Source of the DNA: Actinomycetes bacterium
GTDB taxonomy: Bacteria > Actinomycetota > Coriobacteriia > Coriobacteriales > Eggerthellaceae
Reading direction: 5' to 3'
DNA length: 18,554 nt
Assembly: GCA_023403475.1 (NCBI GenBank)
Contig: JAEYEL010000060.1
Span: 1 to 18,554, forward strand
Part shown: piece by piece, positions 7,611 to 15,457 of the stretch
Layout of the letters: each line of letters begins with the position of its first letter
How positions within the stretch are numbered: position 1 is the first letter of the stretch
The notes under the pieces: generated by a model
Told to the model about the DNA's origin: nothing
The model's input: the letters and a program-made list of their open reading frames with translations, nothing else
The model's database searches: none
Translations under genes and position numbers: made by a program

Positions 7611-7877
7611 TTAAGCCTGATTGCCGGGTATATTGGAAATCCCGGGGGCAGCGACCTCTCTGGGCGCTGCTATTGCACCCGGGGCGGCAGCAGCCCCCGG
7701 AGCGGCAATCCCGCCGGCCACAGGAGCCGCAGTCGCATCGAGCACCTTAGCGTCTTCGGGTATTTCCGCGCCGCATGCAAGACACCGGGCCACGCCGACA
7801 CCCGTTTTGCGAACCGTCTTCCCGCAAGATGGGCAAATGACGTTTACGGGCGAGTAGCGATGGTATTTCTTTGACAT
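7611..7877 (-). CDS. Small zinc-ribbon protein with Ala/Pro/Gly-rich tail
   Basis: An 88-residue protein starting MSKKYHRYSPVNVICPSCG, with AAGGAGAT before the ATG. Two cysteine knuckles (CPSC and CLAC, Cys15, 18, 32, 35) form a zinc-ribbon or rubredoxin-like site. The rest is a low-complexity tail of AAPGA/VAAPGI units ending GISNIPGNQA. It is 22 bases upstream of oxidoreductase 1 and overlaps the preceding small gene by about 34 bases. The layout is the same as in the proteins at 781-987 and 10859-11122. The function is not known; position alone suggests a dedicated accessory of the neighbouring enzyme. Confidence 0.8.
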   Translation of the reverse strand: MSKKYHRYSPVNVICPSCGKTVRKTGVGVARCLACGAEIPEDAKVLDATAAPVAGGIAAPGAAAAPGAIAAPREVAAPGISNIPGNQA

Positions 7878-8080
7878 ACCCCATCTCCTTTCGTTTTCCG
7901 GCCACCTCTCTCGTGCTCTTGAGCCCAAGCGGATTTGGCCTCCTCTTTCTCTTCCTCCGTCAGCTCGGCTCCGCATTGAGCGCATGCCGAGTTGACGAGA
8001 AAGTTCCTTTCCCCGCATTGGCTGCAGTAAACAAACTTCGGCTTGCAGTTCTCGCAGAATGGCTTGCAGCCGTAGCACAT
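7844..8080 (-). CDS. Small cysteine-rich double zinc-ribbon protein
   Basis: A 78-residue protein starting MCYGCKPFCENCKPKFVYC, with a second ribbon CSQCGERNFLVNSACAQC. Four cysteine pairs are followed by a charged helix (ELTEEEKEEAKSAWAQEHER). I chose ATG 8080 because TGGGGGC lies just before it and the cysteine-rich part begins there. An alternative ATG at 8149, one base after the ferredoxin stop, would add 23 residues with no family features. The tail overlaps the start of the next gene by about 34 bases, as in tightly packed operons. A metal-binding or assembly role beside the ferredoxin and oxidoreductases is inference only. Confidence 0.7.
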   Translation of the reverse strand: MCYGCKPFCENCKPKFVYCSQCGERNFLVNSACAQCGAELTEEEKEEAKSAWAQEHERGGRKTKGDGVCQRNTIATRP

Positions 8081-8150
8081 GTGTTGCCCCCAATCATGCA
8101 GGCCGGTCAGGCCCGGCCGAGCGAATGCGCCCAACCGGGCCGCCCTCATT

Positions 8151-8483
8151 TTACGGAATGTAGCAAACCGCCTTTCTGCCCAGCTCTTTCATGCGCGTCG
8201 AAATCTCCTCGACGGGCACCGCCTCCATGCACAAGGCCAAGCAGTGGTGCACACATGCGGGCTTCTCGCCTTCGCCTATGCGATCCGCGCAAACGTCGCA
8301 CAAACTTGAAGGCACGGGCACATAGTCGAAGCTCCATTTGCCGCCAAGCATCTCGGGGCCCATTTTGTTGACTTTAATGCCCCACTCCTCGACGGGAAGC
8401 CCTTTTTCTTTTCGACATGCAACAACGCAGGTGTTGCAGCCGGTGCAGTATTTGTAATCGATAATCAGACCGTAGTCAGCCAT
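8151..8483 (-). CDS. Two-cluster 4Fe-4S ferredoxin, partner of oxidoreductase 2
   Basis: A 110-residue protein (MADYGLIIDYKYCTGCNTC...) with the motif CTGCNTCVVAC at Cys13, 16, 19 and 23 and a C-terminal motif CDVCADRIGEGEKPACVHHC. As in its paralogue at 4891-5238, the two middle cysteine groups of DmsB-type subunits are missing, so two 4Fe-4S clusters are expected. The start is secure (AGGGAGGAG before the ATG). It begins 20 bases after the stop of the catalytic subunit at 8504-10768 and is its most likely electron donor. No signal or membrane anchor is present, so the pair appears soluble and cytoplasmic. Confidence 0.9.
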   Translation of the reverse strand: MADYGLIIDYKYCTGCNTCVVACRKEKGLPVEEWGIKVNKMGPEMLGGKWSFDYVPVPSSLCDVCADRIGEGEKPACVHHCLALCMEAVPVEEISTRMKELGRKAVCYIP

Positions 8484-8503
8484 CGTTCGCTCCTCCCTTC
8501 GAG

Positions 8504-10768
8504 CTAGTCGTCAAGACTATTGACTTTGTAGACCCTGCAGATGACGCTCTTGTACGGAGCACCGTATCCGGTCTTGCCAACCTTGCGATGCGGAATGAGC
8601 TTGTTGATGTTCGATTTGAACACGCCGAAGTAGTTCGGCGCCTCGCCGTCCTGCTCCGGATACCACCACGCATGGTCGGCGTGAACGACCTTTTCCGAAA
8701 CTGCGTAGGAAACATCAGCCCTCATGACGCAACGGCCTTCGGGGTTCTCGACCGCAACCCAGTCGCCGCTTTCAATGCCCAGCTTCTTTGCGGTAACCGG
8801 ATTGATGGTGAGGTCTGCGTCGGGCGACAAAGCTCGAAGCGAAGGCACCTGCCTATGCTCGCTGTGGAAGGATGCGATGTTGCGCCCGCCCGTGGTCAGA
8901 ACGAGAGGGTACTCTTTCGCCAGGTCCGGTTGGCTTATCGGGCTGTAGAACGGCTCTTGGAAATAGGGGAGCGAATCCTCGTCGAACTGCGGATAAAGCG
9001 TCGAATTGAGCTCGACAAGCCCCGTCGTGGTGTTGAAGCCGGGGTATCCGTCAGGGCGCAGCTTGCCCGTTTCGTATTTGCGGTATTCAAACGGCTGCTG
9101 ATAGACGACCTGTTCCTCGAGGTCCTCGAAAGTAAACCCGAGCACCGGCTCTATCTGTTCGGTGAAGAACTCCGCAACGTCTTCCCACGGCCACGCGTCA
9201 GGATTCAGCCGCTTTCCGAATTCGAAACAGATTTCCAGGTCAGAACGGCACTCACCAACTTCGACCGCCTTGTTCATGGCGCCAAGGAAATGGGTGTTGC
9301 GCCCGAAATGGGGCAGAACGACACCGTCGTGCTCGGCAAATGTTTTAAGCGGGAGGAACACATCGCACAACGCCATAGCCGTGGGGGTCATGAATAGATC
9401 CTGGGCGACGTTGAAGTCCAGCTTATTGAAGCCTGCCAGCCACCGCTCAGGCTGGGCAGCGGTGCATGCTAGGGGGTTGGTGGCATAGAACCAGGCCATC
9501 TTCATGGGATACGGCTTGTCCGTTTCGAGACACTCGAGAAGCATGTCTGGATGGGCTCGGCCCTGGCCCAAGTTGTACGCCTTGTATGCCGGGTCGGTAA
9601 CGGTCAGGTCGTAAAGCCCAGGGGGCAGCTCCTGCGCGCATTCGTAACGCCATTTGCCCATGAAGGATGCAGTCACGGCAAGGGTGACGCCGCCGGGGAT
9701 GTCGAGGTTGCCAGTTATTGCAGCAAGGGCCAGCATGCAATGACTGGCCTGCAAGCCGTTCGTCTGCTCGTCTAGGGCAACACCCCACATGGCAGAGCAA
9801 GGGCTAGCCGTCGCAAAAGCACGCGCAGCAGCGACCAGCGTTTCTGCGGGAACCCAGGATATCTCTTCGACACGATCGGGCGGATACTCCGTCGCTCTCT
9901 CCGCCAACTCGTCAAGGCCGTAGCACCATTTCTCAACAAACTCATGGTCGTACAGATCCTCGGAGATGATAACGTTTAGAAGACCCAAGCCGACGGCCGA
10001 GTCGGTGCCGGGACGAAGCTGCAGATGGAAAGCGGCATGAGCGGCCATCCACGTTACGCGGGGATCGATAACGATGTATTGGGTGCCCCTCTTCATGAGG
10101 TCGATCAAAGCGTGGCCGAACATACCGTCAGGATTCGAATAGAGCGGATCCTTGCCCCATAGAATCACGTACTTCGGCACCTCATAACGAGGGTCGTCGT
10201 ATCGATCGGGGAAAAATGCCGCATAATCAAGCTCTGGATACCCTGCACCCAAGATGAAGTCGGCAACAGAACAGCGCGGCCCGTAGCAGGCCTGACCGCT
10301 CAAACAGGATGCGGTGTTAGGCGTTCCGATGGCGGCATACGCCAAAGGGGCGCAGTACAGCGTCGATTCGCGACCGGTACCGTTGAAGACCATGATCGAC
10401 TGCGCACCGTAATCGGCCTTAATTTGATTGACCTTGTCGCAAATGAGGTCTATCGCTTCATCCCAAGTGATTCGCTCCCACTTGTCTTTCCCGCGGTCTT
10501 CGCGAGCGCGCTTCATGGGATAGATGACGCGATCGGGATGGTAGATGACCTCGTCAATTGCCAAGCAGCGGACACAGAGCCTACCCTGCGATATAGGATG
10601 AGATGGATCTCCCTCGACCTTCGCCACTTTTCCGTCTTTGACCGTTAGAATCAGGCCGCATCCAACTGGGTGGTCCCCTGGGGGCGACCATGCGCAGGTG
10701 CGCACTTTGTAAGTGCTGTCGTCAACCTTCTCGGCATAAGATTTGCCGTCAAGAGTGAACTCCTCCAT
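8504..10768 (-). CDS. Molybdopterin-dependent oxidoreductase 2 (DMSO reductase family catalytic subunit)
   Basis: A 754-residue catalytic subunit starting MEEFTLDGKSYAEKVDDSTY. I place the start at 10768 because AGAGGAAGG precedes it; the open frame continues upstream to 10846 without family features. The iron-sulfur motif is unusual: Cys25, then SPPGDHPVGCG (Cys37), then GRLCVRC (Cys65, Cys68), so the CxxxC of oxidoreductase 1 is replaced by Asp-His at the first position with Cys25 further upstream. SGQACYGPR gives a candidate molybdenum-ligand cysteine, and the C-terminal domain begins near LTTGGRNIASFHSEHRQ. There is no export signal. The class matches gut actinobacterial catechol-dehydroxylase-like reductases; the substrate is unknown. 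It is clearly diverged from oxidoreductase 1, so different substrates are likely. Confidence 0.92.
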   Translation of the reverse strand: MEEFTLDGKSYAEKVDDSTYKVRTCAWSPPGDHPVGCGLILTVKDGKVAKVEGDPSHPISQGRLCVRCLAIDEVIYHPDRVIYPMKRAREDRGKDKWERITWDEAIDLICDKVNQIKADYGAQSIMVFNGTGRESTLYCAPLAYAAIGTPNTASCLSGQACYGPRCSVADFILGAGYPELDYAAFFPDRYDDPRYEVPKYVILWGKDPLYSNPDGMFGHALIDLMKRGTQYIVIDPRVTWMAAHAAFHLQLRPGTDSAVGLGLLNVIISEDLYDHEFVEKWCYGLDELAERATEYPPDRVEEISWVPAETLVAAARAFATASPCSAMWGVALDEQTNGLQASHCMLALAAITGNLDIPGGVTLAVTASFMGKWRYECAQELPPGLYDLTVTDPAYKAYNLGQGRAHPDMLLECLETDKPYPMKMAWFYATNPLACTAAQPERWLAGFNKLDFNVAQDLFMTPTAMALCDVFLPLKTFAEHDGVVLPHFGRNTHFLGAMNKAVEVGECRSDLEICFEFGKRLNPDAWPWEDVAEFFTEQIEPVLGFTFEDLEEQVVYQQPFEYRKYETGKLRPDGYPGFNTTTGLVELNSTLYPQFDEDSLPYFQEPFYSPISQPDLAKEYPLVLTTGGRNIASFHSEHRQVPSLRALSPDADLTINPVTAKKLGIESGDWVAVENPEGRCVMRADVSYAVSEKVVHADHAWWYPEQDGEAPNYFGVFKSNINKLIPHRKVGKTGYGAPYKSVICRVYKVNSLDD

Positions 10769-10858
10769 ACCCTTCCTCTCTCTTCTTTTGCGTTGTCTCG
10801 CTTCTATGCTGAACACCGAACTTCGGTGTTGAAGCCCTAGTTTCATTCCCCGCAGGCG

Positions 10859-11122
10859 CTATTCGCCCGTCGCACTTGGCGTCTCCGGGGCGGAAGGCTC
10901 CTCCGGAGCCGGAGCCGGAGCCTTCGGGGCGGGAGGCGCCGCCGGGGCTTGTATGGCGGGGGGGTTCGGCGAGAATGCCGACTCGGCCCCCTCGGCCGGA
11001 TTGTCGCATTTGCAAAACGGGCATTTCTCCGGATAAACGTCCTGAACGGGATTGATTCGCTTCCCGCATTCCCTGCAGAGAACGGGGACCTTCGTATCGG
11101 CTTCCGCTGGTCTGAAGCACAT
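10859..11122 (-). CDS. Small zinc-ribbon protein with Ala/Pro-rich tail, first gene of the operon
   Basis: An 87-residue protein starting MCFRPAEADTKVPVLCRECG, with a strong ribosome-binding site (AGGAGGAG). Two cysteine pairs (CREC at 16/19 and CPFC at 34/37, plus Cys39) form a zinc-ribbon-like site. The remaining half is low complexity (APAAPPAPKAPAPAPEEP). The MCFRP start and overall plan are shared with the protein at 781-987. It lies 90 bases before oxidoreductase 2 and leads the minus-strand gene run, next to the divergent control region. Function not recognised. Confidence 0.8.
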   Translation of the reverse strand: MCFRPAEADTKVPVLCRECGKRINPVQDVYPEKCPFCKCDNPAEGAESAFSPNPPAIQAPAAPPAPKAPAPAPEEPSAPETPSATGE

Positions 11123-11172
11123 ATTCTCCTCCTATGTTAAACGTGGGACCGACTTGCTGCATGCTACGCCCG

Positions 11173-11183
11173 GCAAGGCTTGC
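11173..11183. promoter_or_regulatory. Candidate operator, copy 1 (GCAAGGCTTGC)
   Basis: A perfect 5+1+5 palindrome, about 50 bases upstream of the operon's first ATG at 11122. It shares both arms with the second copy at 11258-11268. A dimeric regulator such as the LuxR-type protein encoded nearby could bind here; this is inference. Confidence 0.4.
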
Positions 11184-11257
11184 GCGAATCTGCCTGATAA
11201 GATGAAGTTGGCGGCAGTGGTCATGCCCTCAAGCGTAACTTTGCTTTAAGTCCACGC

Positions 11258-11268
11258 GCAAGACTTGC
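11258..11268. promoter_or_regulatory. Candidate operator, copy 2 (GCAAGACTTGC)
   Basis: Second copy of the palindrome at 11173-11183, differing only in the central base. The centres are 85 bases apart, close to eight helical turns, which would put both on the same face of the DNA. The pairing makes chance less likely than for a single palindrome. Confidence 0.4.
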
Positions 11269-11423
11269 CTCAACTAATGCTGCCGGCATTAAAGAGCGCC
11301 TTGCTTTCATCCGTTGGGCGTGTTTAACTTCCGATTCGTCAATGCTTTACTTACGCCATTGGGGCATACGGCCTTCAACCAAGGCACCGGAGGCTGGCTG
11401 TGCGCTATGGTCTTGAGGAATGG

Positions 11424-12851
11424 ATGGGGGAAATGAAAACAGACAGCGCGAGCAATGCGGAGAACCTTCAAGCAGTCACTCAAGAGGTTCGAAATGATGG
11501 CGGCGGCGATAAGACTTCCAGAAAACTCACGCCTAAGTATGCATGGGTAGTCGCCTTGGGCGCAGCTCTCTCTCAAGTCATTATCATCGTCTGCAACCAG
11601 CTGTACCAGTTTAACGTGGCGTACATCGCTGTTGATTTTGGAGTTGCAGCAACCTCTTTAGCAATCGCCTCGTCGCTATACGGCTTAACATACGCAGGGT
11701 GCGGCGTAATATGGGGAAGCGTTTCGGATGCAATAGGATTTCGGAAATCTATGACGATTGCATCATGCGGTGCCGGGCTGTGGTGCGTTGTTTTCGGATT
11801 GCTTGCTCAGAACGCTGTCAGCGCGGCGATTCTTCTTGGCTTAACAGGATGCTTTTCTTCTGGTTTGAGCATAAGCGTTATCCCAAAGCTTATCTCGTCG
11901 TGGTTCTCGCCGCGCACCCGAGGAAAAGGCATCGCGCTCGGACTTTGCGGAGGCTATCTCACCGCAACCGCAATGGGGGTTGTTGCCCCGGCGCTTATTC
12001 TCAACTTGGGCTGGCGCGGCTGCTTTGTTTTCCTCGGGTGCGTTTGCATGCTCCTCTCTCCCGCCCTCTATCTTATTCTAAGGGACAGCCCGGCCTTGGT
12101 TGGCACCGTTCCGTTTGGCACGAAAGACGGAGACTTCGTTCCAGACACAAGGCCAAGAAAGAAAACCACGCGAGACAAGGCGCAAGCCCGAAAAAACATC
12201 AAGCGGGTTTTGTCGATGTCTATCACGTGGAAGTTCGGGCTAATCTATATTCTGTGGCAATTCATGATGACCGCAGAAAACACTTACATCACTCTCGCCC
12301 TTCTCGAAAACGGATATGACCTTGTTGTAGCCGGCCTCGTTTCTTCAACTTACGAAATCTGTTCTATGCTTGGCGGAATTTTGCTGCCCATTCTGTCCGA
12401 CAAGTTCTCCCGCAAATACATTCTCGCTTTTTCTAGCATTGTTGCCGGCAGCTGCTACTGTCTCCTATTCTGGACTTTTGGCCTTGGCGACTCGACCATT
12501 CTTTTCATATCTATCGCCATTGTTGGATTTTTTTGCTCCCTCGTCTCGATGCTGCAAACAACCGTCGCAGAATGTTTTCCCGCGGATGTTCGCGGCACCG
12601 GCCCTGGCATGGTCGGGACCATTTCTTTAATTGGGCGTTTCGGAGGCCCTCTTATTGCGTCTTGGTTCATCGTCTCGTTTGGATCGGGCCTTAGCACCAT
12701 ATATACCTTATTCGCAGGCGGCTGCCTTATAGCTGTCGGCATTCTTGCCTCTATTTGGCTGCCTAAAACTGGCGGCCAATATGGCGACCCTACGGCAAAG
12801 GAGGGCGCGTGCCACGCTCTGAAGTCCCAAGCCCCGGCAGGCAATGATTGA
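11424..12851 (+). CDS. MFS transporter 2
   Basis: A 475-residue major-facilitator carrier. After about 35 hydrophilic residues the first helix begins (YAWVVALGAALSQVIIIVCN). The helix 2-3 loop reads GSVSDAIGFRKS, matching signature motif A (GxLxDrxGrrr), and the second-half counterpart is LSDKFSRKYIL. A charged central loop (RPRKKTTRDKAQARKN) separates the two six-helix halves. The carrier is predicted in the cell membrane; direction and substrate are unknown, but its place opposite the reductase operon and before a LuxR-type regulator suggests it handles the same compound. Three starts are possible: GTG 11400, ATG 11424 (chosen, AGGA four bases before it) and ATG 11433. All give the same mature membrane part. 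Confidence 0.85.
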   Translation: MGEMKTDSASNAENLQAVTQEVRNDGGGDKTSRKLTPKYAWVVALGAALSQVIIIVCNQLYQFNVAYIAVDFGVAATSLAIASSLYGLTYAGCGVIWGSVSDAIGFRKSMTIASCGAGLWCVVFGLLAQNAVSAAILLGLTGCFSSGLSISVIPKLISSWFSPRTRGKGIALGLCGGYLTATAMGVVAPALILNLGWRGCFVFLGCVCMLLSPALYLILRDSPALVGTVPFGTKDGDFVPDTRPRKKTTRDKAQARKNIKRVLSMSITWKFGLIYILWQFMMTAENTYITLALLENGYDLVVAGLVSSTYEICSMLGGILLPILSDKFSRKYILAFSSIVAGSCYCLLFWTFGLGDSTILFISIAIVGFFCSLVSMLQTTVAECFPADVRGTGPGMVGTISLIGRFGGPLIASWFIVSFGSGLSTIYTLFAGGCLIAVGILASIWLPKTGGQYGDPTAKEGACHALKSQAPAGND

Positions 12852-12892
12852 CCGCGTGCACGGATTGTGTTTTCTTTTCAGACTCGTTAACA

Positions 12893-12911
12893 GCTGAAGC
12901 GGCCCTTCAGC
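12893..12911. repeat. 7-bp stem-loop before the LuxR-type gene
   Basis: GCTGAAG (12893-12899) pairs with CTTCAGC (12905-12911) around a 5-base loop, in the 150-base space between the MFS and regulator genes. No T-run follows. It may be an operator or a weak transcript-shaping hairpin. Confidence 0.4.
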
Positions 12912-13001
12912 GGTATGGCTTCAAAATTGAAGCACGTTGATACAGCTTTTTACCAGACAAAGAAACGCAGAGAACGATTTCGGGAATACGGGAGGAAAGC
13001 C

Positions 13002-14486
13002 ATGGATCCGAACAGCGGGGCAATGATTACGGGCAAGTGCGGAACCTTTGTATTCCTCGCCTGCTCATTCGGATCCATTTTTTGCCTGCCGTCGTCCAGC
13101 GCAAGCGAAGCAACCCTTTTGACCATATTTTATCTGGCTGGATACTTATTCTTTTTGACTCTGTTCTATTGCCTAAAGAATAAGACCGCCAGATTAGTTT
13201 GCGACTTCCCTATATATGTTGTGTTTGGGTTATCTTCACTTCCTTGGATTACCGTTCTCGTAATTGGCGAGAGTCTTCCTTTTATGGCTACCGCCATATG
13301 TGTCCTTCTTCTTGGCGGATCTTTATCTTTTTGCAAAATAGTATGGGGGACTCTCTGGGGGTTGTTTTTTGAAACCGAGCCCTATCGAGACAAGTTCATG
13401 GTTCAGATGGGCGGAGGATGCATTGTAGCCTGCTGCGCATTGCTGCTCGTTTTCTCGGAAAGCTCCATGATAGTTGTCGATACCGTAGGCCTTATTGTCT
13501 CTCTTGCTGCCACGCTTATAATTGGCTATTTCCTACTCAAAAGGAGCCGCCCCAACATAATGTCACCAACATGGGAAGATTCGAGAGCCAACGAAATGCC
13601 GCGAACTCCGATTTGGATGAGATCATACGTCACCGGCTTTGCCATAACGGCTCTTTCACTCGCTCTCTTAAAGCTTTGCGATTTCCAAATCACGCTTTTC
13701 TTCTCCTACTTTTTTATCGGCACTGTTGTTGGGCAGGGCATTTTGCTCATTGTGACAATTGCTAAAAAAAGAATACCCAGCTTGGTCTATGTCGATATGA
13801 TAGTATTTTTAGCAATAGAAACCTTTATCCTTCTTGGGCCCATTGCGTCTCTTGTCCCTGTCAATCTCAGCGCACCACTTATTTTGGGAGCGCTCATGGC
13901 CCACGTCGGCGGATACAGCTATGCAGTATATCTTTCCTCGCATAAGAACAGAATCTCGCCTCTTTTCCATTATGTAAGAAGGCATCTTCGCCCAACCATT
14001 GGAGCCTTAATAGGGGCCGCCACATACTGGGTTATGAACATTGTTTCAGCCGATAACGCTCCTATGCTTTTGAGCGTTATCGTGCTTACCCTTATCCTTA
14101 TCAGCAACGCAGGTTCGACGCTCGTTCAAGAAGACTGGAACAGTCTCTACGAGCTATCTAACGGAATTCTCCTTGAAGTCCCAGAGGAATCGCGAGAGGC
14201 GCTTCAAGCAGGTCAGATCGATGGCAGCAAACCCAAGCACCGACCTTTCTCAAGCGCATGTGAGCGTTTGGCGCAAAGGTTCCAACTTACCTCTAGAGAG
14301 CTTGACGTTCTTATTCTCCTCGGACAAGGAAGAAACGCGGAAAGCATCGGGCAGATTTTGTTCATATCCAGAAACACCGCCCGTTCGCACATTTATCGCA
14401 TTTATAAAAAAACTGCTGTCGAAAATCAGCAGGAGCTGATTGACATGATCGACGCTGAAAGAGCAAAGACAACGACTGCTAGCTAG
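13002..14486 (+). CDS. Membrane-embedded LuxR-type transcriptional regulator
   Basis: A 494-residue protein with many hydrophobic segments (roughly residues 10-385, about 12 helices) followed by a cytoplasmic linker and a C-terminal LuxR-type helix-turn-helix (about residues 426-486: LTSRELDVLILLGQGRN...ISRNTARSHIYRIYKK). Fusions of a multi-helix membrane sensor to a LuxR DNA-binding domain are a recognised, expanded regulator family in Eggerthella and relatives, often beside the reductase genes they control. The likely role is sensing a small molecule at the membrane and activating the neighbouring operon or carrier. I chose ATG 13002 because GGGAGGAAAG lies just before it; an in-frame ATG at 12915 would add 29 charged residues and lacks such a site. 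The region is visibly AT-richer than the reductase genes. Confidence 0.9.
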   Translation: MDPNSGAMITGKCGTFVFLACSFGSIFCLPSSSASEATLLTIFYLAGYLFFLTLFYCLKNKTARLVCDFPIYVVFGLSSLPWITVLVIGESLPFMATAICVLLLGGSLSFCKIVWGTLWGLFFETEPYRDKFMVQMGGGCIVACCALLLVFSESSMIVVDTVGLIVSLAATLIIGYFLLKRSRPNIMSPTWEDSRANEMPRTPIWMRSYVTGFAITALSLALLKLCDFQITLFFSYFFIGTVVGQGILLIVTIAKKRIPSLVYVDMIVFLAIETFILLGPIASLVPVNLSAPLILGALMAHVGGYSYAVYLSSHKNRISPLFHYVRRHLRPTIGALIGAATYWVMNIVSADNAPMLLSVIVLTLILISNAGSTLVQEDWNSLYELSNGILLEVPEESREALQAGQIDGSKPKHRPFSSACERLAQRFQLTSRELDVLILLGQGRNAESIGQILFISRNTARSHIYRIYKKTAVENQQELIDMIDAERAKTTTAS

Positions 14487-14495
14487 GATGGTCAC

Positions 14496-15200
14496 ATGAA
14501 GGACGCAAAACGCACGCTCATTATCACAAAGGGGAACCGACCAGTGTATGATACGATGGCTAAGGTTTTCCTTCCCCACGAAGATCGCTTGCGACTTTTC
14601 GTACACGGACCCTCCGAATCAGGAAAGACGGCCTTCGCAAGAGGCTTCTGCGAAAAAAGAAAGCCCCTCTCATCGAGAACGGCGCTACTGATACATCCAT
14701 CACTCCTCACCCTCATGCTAACCACGCTTCTCGAGCAAAGCCAGGGCGCTTTAGGGAACATGGCGGAATCCGACGTGCTGATAATAGACAGCCTTGACGA
14801 TGCCTTTTTGAAGGAAAATCAGGGCGTCGGCCCAGAGGCCGTGTCGAGGCTCGTTGCCGCCCGGAATCGCACGAAGCATGACACCGTAGTATTCGCGCGA
14901 AAACCGATCGAATGCTATGGGGAGGTGTTCGGGCAAGCCTTCAAAGGCTTCGAGCAGATTGAAATGAAGCCCCTTGATTACGAAGGGCGCATTGAATTCT
15001 TTCGGCTCATCCAGGAAGAAGAGAGCAAGAACAGTGAATGTGCTCGCGTGTTCTCCGAAGACGCCCTCGCTTTTTTTGCCTCGTCATTCGCCGATGACCT
15101 GTCGTATGGCCGCCGTGGAGCAATCGCGACGCTTCGTTCTGAGGCGTTTCCGGAACAAGCCGTGATCACCGAAGCCATGATCAGAAGCGCCAACGTTTAG
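14496..15200 (+). CDS. DnaA-like stand-alone AAA+ ATPase
   Basis: A 234-residue P-loop protein. The order of motifs resembles the ATPase core of DnaA/Hda-type AAA+ proteins: NRPVYDTMAKVF, Walker A GPSESGKT (38-45), Walker B DVLIIDSLDD (93-102), a sensor-I-like strand DTVVFARKPI, and a helical lid ending SYGRRGAIATL, reminiscent of the DnaA NvReLegal segment. The C-terminal DNA-binding domain of DnaA is absent. Its ATG lies 10 bases after the LuxR-type stop, and its ribosome-binding AGGA abuts that stop, so the two are probably translated together. A regulatory partner role for the membrane regulator is inference; other small AAA+ families cannot be excluded. Confidence 0.65.
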   Translation: MKDAKRTLIITKGNRPVYDTMAKVFLPHEDRLRLFVHGPSESGKTAFARGFCEKRKPLSSRTALLIHPSLLTLMLTTLLEQSQGALGNMAESDVLIIDSLDDAFLKENQGVGPEAVSRLVAARNRTKHDTVVFARKPIECYGEVFGQAFKGFEQIEMKPLDYEGRIEFFRLIQEEESKNSECARVFSEDALAFFASSFADDLSYGRRGAIATLRSEAFPEQAVITEAMIRSANV

Positions 15201-15457
15201 CTGAAAATCGCCCAAAACAGCGCATCTCGACAGCTTCTTGCGCAACCCATTCGGCAGCTAGCGGAAACATCGTTCGACCTCGGCACGAAGCGGTCGAGAA
15301 CGGCTGTTGCGCCTACATTTTCGAATTTGCGGCGTCAATCTCTGGCCATCCGGGAACAGGTCTTTTGCGGCAGGGATGATGCCTTCTTCTATCGTCCCTT
15401 ATCCTGCTTTTCACAGGAAAAGACGTATAAACATAGTAAAAGTTCTCAGTATTTAGC
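15201..15457. other. Convergent intergenic region
   Basis: About 260 bases between the ends of the AAA+ gene (plus) and the GPP34-like gene (minus). I see no RNA gene or strong bidirectional terminator. The frame following the AAA+ stop stays open for 95 codons to a stop at 15486-15488, but it lacks its own start signal and shows no recognisable family. Confidence 0.4.

Larger units (their letters stand above)
11123..11423. promoter_or_regulatory. Divergent control region between the reductase operon and the MFS/LuxR genes
   Basis: About 300 bases without a gene separate the minus-strand operon from the plus-strand MFS gene, so both promoters should lie here. It contains two copies of the 11-bp palindrome GCAAGnCTTGC, an imperfect palindrome AATGCTGCCGGCATT (11276-11290), and near both ends the inverted pair GTTAAAC (11136-11142) and GTTTAAC (11322-11328). 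I could not identify convincing -35/-10 hexamers. Confidence 0.55.

Noticed and set aside
6032..7750. Plus-strand open frame of 572 codons over oxidoreductase 1
   Set aside because: It is antisense to a gene with unmistakable family motifs, has no ribosome-binding site, and its translation shows no domain. Long antisense frames are common opposite GC-biased codons.
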